Assembly: GCA_007121335.1 (NCBI GenBank)
Contig: SKLY01000030.1
Coordinates: forward strand, 1-45,313
Direction: 5' to 3'
DNA from: Saprospiraceae bacterium
GTDB lineage: Bacteria > Bacteroidota > Bacteroidia > Chitinophagales > Saprospiraceae
DNA: 45,313 bases
This document shows, piece by piece, positions 44,573 to 45,313 of the stretch (position 1 is the first letter of the stretch; the number at the start of each line of letters is the position of its first letter). Position numbers and translations under genes: made by a program. The notes below the pieces were generated by a model, which ran no database searches, had not been told where the DNA came from, and worked only from the letters and a program-made list of their open reading frames with translations.

Positions 44573-44738
44573 AGGTTTTTTTTGCAAAATAAAATTTTAG
44601 CGCAACAAAAATAGCTGCAACTCTTGTTGTCTCTGTAAATGCAGGGGCGGTAAAGGTATTGATTTATGGCGGACAAAAAACTTGCATTCCATTGGCTTTT
44701 AGCTTGTTAGATGAAGTTGTTTTCAAAAAACATGAACA

Positions 44739-45313
44739 ATGTGTGGTAGAGTTACTTTGGTGGCAGATCAGGAAAAGGTGGAAAATTACTTTGAAACTCC
44801 GTTTGAAGATTGGGCAGGGGAGACGTACGATCAACTTTTCCCCTTGTACAATGGGGCCCCGACTCACTACTTACCGGTACTGCTGCAAGAGGAGAAGAGA
44901 ACGCTTGATTTGTTGCAGTGGGGCCTGGTACCTTTTTGGGCGAAGGATCGGAAAATAGGCTATACACTCATAAATGCCAGGGTCGAGACTGTCGCTGAAA
45001 AACCCTCTTTTAGAAATGCCTTTAAAAAGCGCCGGTGTCTCATAGCGGTGGATGGCTATTACGAGTGGGTTGTGAAAGACGGGAAAAAAGTGCCCTTCCG
45101 AATTGTACCTGAAGACGACAATTTATCTGCTCTCTGTGGATTGTCCGAGTCCTGGACGGATCCCAAAACCGGGAAGGAGCTGAGAACTTTTACCATCGTT
45201 ACCATGCCGGCCGCAGATTCCATCGCACATCTGCACCACAGAATGCCCTTCGCCATCCTTCCTGAGGATTTTAACAACTGGCTGCAAGGTGAACTTTCTG
45301 AAAAGGATTTGCA
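44739..45313 (+). CDS. SRAP-domain protein (YedK/HMCES-like), 3' end missing
   Basis: The gene begins ATG TGT GGT AGA at 44739, giving the SRAP hallmark MCGR with catalytic Cys2, and stays open to the window end (191 codons seen). Conserved residues are N79 (LINARVET), E109 (DGYYEW) and H166 (AHLHHRMPF), with LLQWGLVPFWAK (58-69) binding DNA in family structures. SRAP proteins form a DNA-protein crosslink with abasic sites in single-stranded DNA, protecting them during replication. The first Met must be removed to expose Cys2. It is divergent from the ECF sigma gene. Confidence 0.95.
   Translation, partial: MCGRVTLVADQEKVENYFETPFEDWAGETYDQLFPLYNGAPTHYLPVLLQEEKRTLDLLQWGLVPFWAKDRKIGYTLINARVETVAEKPSFRNAFKKRRCLIAVDGYYEWVVKDGKKVPFRIVPEDDNLSALCGLSESWTDPKTGKELRTFTIVTMPAADSIAHLHHRMPFAILPEDFNNWLQGELSEKDL

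Noticed and set aside
44659-44958. 99-codon plus-strand frame at the right end
   Set aside because: It overlaps the SRAP gene in another frame; the SRAP frame has the MCGR start and all conserved residues.

Overview
This window is chromosomal DNA from a member of the Bacteroidota. The evidence is a C-terminal type IX secretion (T9SS) sorting domain on two secreted repeat proteins, a TonB-dependent receptor paired with a DUF4249 lipoprotein, Bacteroidota-type LptD and DUF3822 proteins, and repeated -7 promoter boxes of the Bacteroidota form TAnnTTTG placed just upstream of start codons and a tRNA. The genus cannot be fixed from the sequence alone. Most genes are core or housekeeping; no integrase, transposase, phage gene or CRISPR array was found.

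Layout. 1-6269: the 3' part of an LptD-like outer-membrane gene, a DUF697/SHOCT membrane protein, tsaD (opposite strand), then a three-gene run (pseudopilin-like membrane protein, DUF3822, RsmD-like methyltransferase). 6446-12082: a GT2 glycosyltransferase, a secreted M3 metallopeptidase, a SpoU/TrmH RNA methylase, a lone cytochrome oxidase subunit III-like protein on the minus strand, and an FMN reductase-msrB pair. 12109-16998: two tandem minus-strand paralogues, each with about 13 YCF48/Asp-box repeats; the upstream one is broken by an apparent one-base deletion. 17461-17718: a compact tRNA-Arg(TCG) unit with promoter and terminator. 17887-20848: an MsbA-type ABC exporter followed by two small membrane/envelope genes. 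20849-21834: about 1 kb of non-coding DNA rich in dispersed repeats and hairpins. 21835-25887: ccmB-ccmC-ccmD (cytochrome c maturation) overlapping a glutamate dehydrogenase gene, then an Lrp/AsnC regulator. 25991-30149: a TraB/GumN protein, a TonB receptor and a DUF4249 lipoprotein. 30246-35620: pirin, then a GT2-methyltransferase fusion followed by a GT-C glycosyltransferase with an unrecognised N-terminal domain and C-terminal TPRs. 35829-40660: a SelL-like redox protein, an unknown secreted protein, EttA (ABC-F), an unknown exported protein and a THEP1-like protein that lacks a P-loop. 40682-44513 (minus strand): comF, HtrA/DegP, a putative anti-sigma factor and an ECF sigma factor. 44739-end: a SRAP/YedK-HMCES protein cut by the window edge.

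How the genes may work together. The ECF sigma, membrane anti-sigma and HtrA genes resemble an envelope-stress module. The GT2-methyltransferase and GT-C pair could make a polyprenyl-phosphate sugar and transfer it outside the membrane. CcmBCD would serve haem delivery for cytochrome c, and the adjacent Lrp-like gene is a natural candidate regulator of glutamate dehydrogenase. These links are inferences from gene order and families.
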